A stretch of 11,895 nucleotides of DNA from Ophiocordyceps camponoti-saundersi (nom. inval.). Lineage: Eukaryota; Ascomycota; Sordariomycetes; Hypocreales; Ophiocordycipitaceae. Both the position numbers and the translations under genes were made by a program. Below the pieces are notes generated by a model. That model did no database searches, was not told the DNA's origin, and saw only the letters and a program-made list of their open reading frames with translations. The stretch spans positions 1 to 11,895 of the forward strand of contig PDHQ01000672.1 of the NCBI GenBank assembly GCA_003339415.1. Direction: 5' to 3'. How positions within the stretch are numbered: position 1 is the stretch's first letter; every line of letters begins with the position of its first letter. This document shows, in pieces, positions 9,596 to 11,895 of the stretch.

Positions 9596-9615
9596 CCGAT
9601 AGTACGTACTATCGG
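9596..9615. repeat. 20-base perfect palindrome
   Basis: CCGATAGTACGTACTATCGG is identical to its own reverse complement with no spacer. The flanks do not extend it. It lies in a pyrimidine-rich, gene-free region. It might be a symmetric protein-binding site, the fused ends of a small inverted-repeat element, or chance helped by biased composition. Confidence 0.9.
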
Positions 9616-10320
9616 TATATACCCTCTTTCGAAATGTTCGATTTTTACACTTTTACGGCTATTTTTTCCTTCCTCTATTCTTAGGCTTTAGTATATTTTT
9701 TCCGAGGCTTTTCTACTTTTTTTTTTAGCACTAATAGTTTCTTCCTTTCCGGGCCTATTTTTCTTAGCCCCGGAGGGGGTATATTAGGGGTGGGGAAGTA
9801 AGTACGGGGGCGTACGATATATAGAGGCATAGTTCACCGTAAAGGTTAGACCGTATACCTTTAGAGGGTTAGACGATTCCCCTTTATATATCGACCCCTA
9901 GTCCTAGTACTTCTAGTCCTATATTTCCCCCCTAATTTTAGGTAAGCTAGCCTTATACCGAGGTACCTATACTTAAAAGCTATTAGCTAATATAATATAT
10001 ATATATATATATATTTATATATATTACTTAGTAAGTAGGTAATATTAAGAGAGGTGCTCTATCTTACTAATAACTTTATTACGGTAATATAATATATAGC
10101 TTTAGTAGCACTCTTAAATTAAACTATTAGGCTATATAAATAGGCTAACTAGTCTTAAGCCGTAGCCGGTCGAGGCATAAACTATAGGGTAGTTAAACTA
10201 TAGGAGTAATCTAATTAGGTAGCTAATAAAGAAAGGCGTTATAATCTTAGGTTTTTATTAGTTAACGGAAGAAAGCACGTAAGTAAGTACTAAAGTCTAT
10301 CTAAAATAATAAAGCTATAA
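9616..10320. other. gene-free stretch with microsatellite
   Basis: It contains T-rich sequence 9640-9735, a small G-rich patch 9769-9812, and the TA microsatellite described below. No + frame was convincingly open, and I saw no RNA gene or transposon end. RIP signs continue, although scattered CpA survivors (TACACT, TTCACC) are slightly more frequent around 9640-9840. Confidence 0.4.
9991..10026. repeat. TA dinucleotide microsatellite
   Basis: About 36 bases of almost pure alternating T and A with two small interruptions. It may be an original microsatellite or a CA/TG repeat converted to TA by RIP; the sequence alone cannot separate the two. Confidence 0.9.
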
Positions 10321-10471
10321 AAAGGGTATATAGAATTAAGGGTTAAGGATAGAAATACTAGAAAAATAGCAGAGGAGGTATTTAGGGGTAAGAAAACGTG
10401 ACTTTTAGATATTAGCAAAGGAATAAAGGCGGCGCAGATTAGTAATTCGAAGCGTAAACGTATAAATTTAG

Positions 10472-10569
10472 GAGATTCGTCGCGCTACGTAAAAAAATCC
10501 TCTCTCGTTAACTTAACTTTATTTATCGTTATTATAAAGGCGTAGAATCTTCGTTTTTTTTCTTCGCGA
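10472..10569 (+). repeat. diverged direct repeat, copy A
   Basis: About 98 bases beginning GAGATTCGTCGCGC and containing a run of seven A, then TTTATTTATCGTTATTATAA and AGAATCTTCG followed by a T run. Copy B shares the same landmarks in the same order. The copies differ by both RIP-like and other changes, so duplication predates much of the decay. Confidence 0.7.
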
Positions 10570-10607
10570 TTAGGATTCTCGTATTCTTCTACGTACCGAG
10601 GGTTATC

Positions 10608-10704
10608 GAGATTTATCGCGCCGCCTAAAAAAATCGTCCCTTTATTAATTTCTTTCTATTTATTATAAGAAATAGCTAGAATCTTCGTTTTTTTCTAGCG
10701 CTCG
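10608..10704 (+). repeat. diverged direct repeat, copy B
   Basis: About 97 bases beginning GAGATTTATCGCGC, with a run of seven A, TTTCTATTTATTATAAGAAA, AGAATCTTCG and a T run in the same order as copy A. The spacing between copies is 135-136 bases, and a one-base length difference shifts the translated phase between them. About 38 bases lie between the copies. Confidence 0.7.
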
Positions 10705-11720
10705 CCTTTTACGTATCTTACGTTATCCTAAAAGTTATCGTTATATCTATATTACGAGATATCTTTATCGGAGACTTATAAGGTTATCGATTTTCCCGGA
10801 TCCCTATTTAAGCTAATTAGAAAGCGTATCTAGAACGGCAATCTTTACTATATATTATAGATAGTATCGGGGAATTCTAACGAGATACTTAAGTAATATA
10901 CTACTAACGTAAGTATTTTAAGCTATAGTTTAGGGAAAAGCGATAAATAATAAGATAAAATAGGACGATAAGGAGAGGGTTATAGCTAAAAAGTCGAAGA
11001 GAGCTATAACTATTTGCCTAGCTTTTAATAACTTAGATATTACGGATTAGAAATAAATTACTCGCCTTCTTAGGATATCTAACTAGATATAAGGGATTAT
11101 AGTAGCTAGTTATAGAGACGTAGTTAATCTATACGGGGAATATAAGGATAAGAGCGTGCCCCGGCCGTTTTACGAATATATTAAGGTTACTAGGGCCTTT
11201 AGAGATTAATATACTAATTATATTATTATAAGAAATCCGTGCTATAAGAGCGTGTCGGAGTCCTTTAGTTCCTTAGAAGGGAACGGTTTCGATATCTATT
11301 CGGAGGCTTAGAGGCACTAGACGCGTCCCGGTAAGATATATAATAGATAGCTAAGGTTATAATAGCGCGTAGGGAGGGGTATAGAAAATAAATATTAATA
11401 GAATATAGTAATAAAGGAAGTTACTAAAAATAAAGAGTCTTAAATAGTAAAGGCATACTATAATAGCTCTTATAAGGAGACTATTATTATAATAAAGTAA
11501 CGAAGAAGCAAAATATATATATATAAGTATAATAATAAGGAGGCTAAGCTTAAGCTACGTAGCTACGGGGGAAGAAGAAGGGGCCCGCTAGCTAGGTTAT
11601 ATAAGTGCCTACTAAGTAGCTGCCTATATATATACTATTTATAAGTATTTATCGAATATGCCGGATAGCGCAGATAGAAGGAATACTAAGATATAGACTT
11701 AATAGATAAATAGAACTATA

Positions 11721-11895
11721 TTCCGTCTACTTACCTAAGTCGGGCTAATCCCTAGTATATATACCTTCTAGGTATAGGTATCTTAGTATAAGGCCGGCGC
11801 ACCTAAAATAAGAGGGGAAATATAAGAATAGAGGTACTAGGAATAGGGGTCGATATATAAAGGAGAATCGTCTAACCCTCCGGAGGTATATAGTC
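11721..11895. other. right edge, nothing recognised
   Basis: The sequence keeps the RIP pattern to the end of the window. No frame, repeat or RNA gene could be supported in this short stretch. Confidence 0.3.

Larger units (their letters stand above)
10322..11720 (+). pseudogene. RIP-degraded basic protein frame (about 460 codons), unknown
   Basis: Frame 2 can be read from about 10322 to 11720 with roughly 8-9% stops, all TAA/TAG, somewhat worse than the other ghosts, so confidence is lower. The left part is Arg/Lys-rich (reading RRRRLVIRSVNV near 10423-10460). About 10950-11220 is the cleanest, with KKSKRAITICLAFNNLDITD, then VASYRDVVNLYGEYKDKSVP. The right part is basic again (YGGRRRGPLARLYKC near 11563-11607). 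Some short arrangements of F, R, D and His-derived Tyr look like damaged zinc-finger spacing, but required Cys/His positions cannot be placed. An internal duplication (10472-10569 and 10608-10704) is not kept in the same phase. No family recognised. Confidence 0.33.
1..11895. other. RIP-saturated repeat block, no intact genes
   Basis: CpA and TpG are nearly absent along the whole window (hand count about 124, about one per 100 bases), TpA is greatly enriched, and CpG (for example the NotI-like site near 1933 and many GCG/CGG) is common. Depletion is equal on both strands. Known biology: RIP in filamentous ascomycetes converts C to T at CpA in duplicated DNA. Consequences seen here are the loss of ATG start codons, the conversion of CAA, CAG and TGG to stops, and the loss of TGA. 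Inference: the DNA was repetitive and went through many RIP cycles. Indels are not made by RIP, so the frame changes noted below have another cause (older decay, introns, or slippage). Confidence 0.93.

Noticed and set aside
10480..10760. Zinc-finger (C2H2) array in the duplicated region
   Set aside because: F-x-R-x-D-like spacing appears in one frame, but Cys and His positions do not line up even allowing Cys/His-to-Tyr change, and the two copies are out of phase with each other.
1..11895. Mitochondrial or bacterial AT-rich DNA as an alternative explanation
   Set aside because: CpG is abundant and only CpA/TpG is missing, on both strands equally. No tRNA or rRNA genes or long frames are present, and a recognisable copia element lies inside.

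Overview
The window looks like a heavily mutated, gene-dead block of an ascomycete (Pezizomycotina-type) genome, the product of repeat-induced point mutation (RIP). CpA and TpG are almost gone: a hand count gives about 124 in 11.9 kb, roughly 1 per 100 bases. TpA is very common, while CpG and CpT are kept. This is the footprint of C-to-T change at CpA on both strands, not of general CpG deamination. ATG and TGA are nearly extinct (about 8 ATG and 4 TGA on the + strand), and almost every stop is TAA or TAG. No intact protein-coding gene remains. I assign no species.

What can still be read are ghosts of reading frames, seen only if TAA and TAG are treated as former CAA, CAG or TGG codons. From left to right: 214-420 and 453-953 are two short + frames. 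958-1028 holds two poly-G runs of 20 and 37 bases. 1031 to about 3720 is a long + frame. 3720-4390 is AT-rich and empty. 4391-4830, 4900-6370 and 6378-7060 are consecutive + frames that probably belong to one former gene broken by frame changes, with an 18-base poly-G inside the middle one. 7080-7680 is AT-rich and non-coding. 7681-8370 is the only stretch I can name: the carboxy end (reverse transcriptase tail plus RNase H) of a Ty1/copia retrotransposon polyprotein. 8371-10320 has no gene I can support, but holds a pyrimidine-rich tract, a 20-base perfect palindrome and a TA microsatellite. 10322 to about 11720 is another degraded + frame containing an internal diverged duplication of about 97 bases.

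The most informative points are the near-saturation of RIP, the strong bias of surviving CpA sites towards GCA/TGC, the poly-G tracts embedded in frame ghosts, and two long relics of unknown identity. I see no functioning system here; the interest lies in the mutational process and in which repeated sequences it destroyed.
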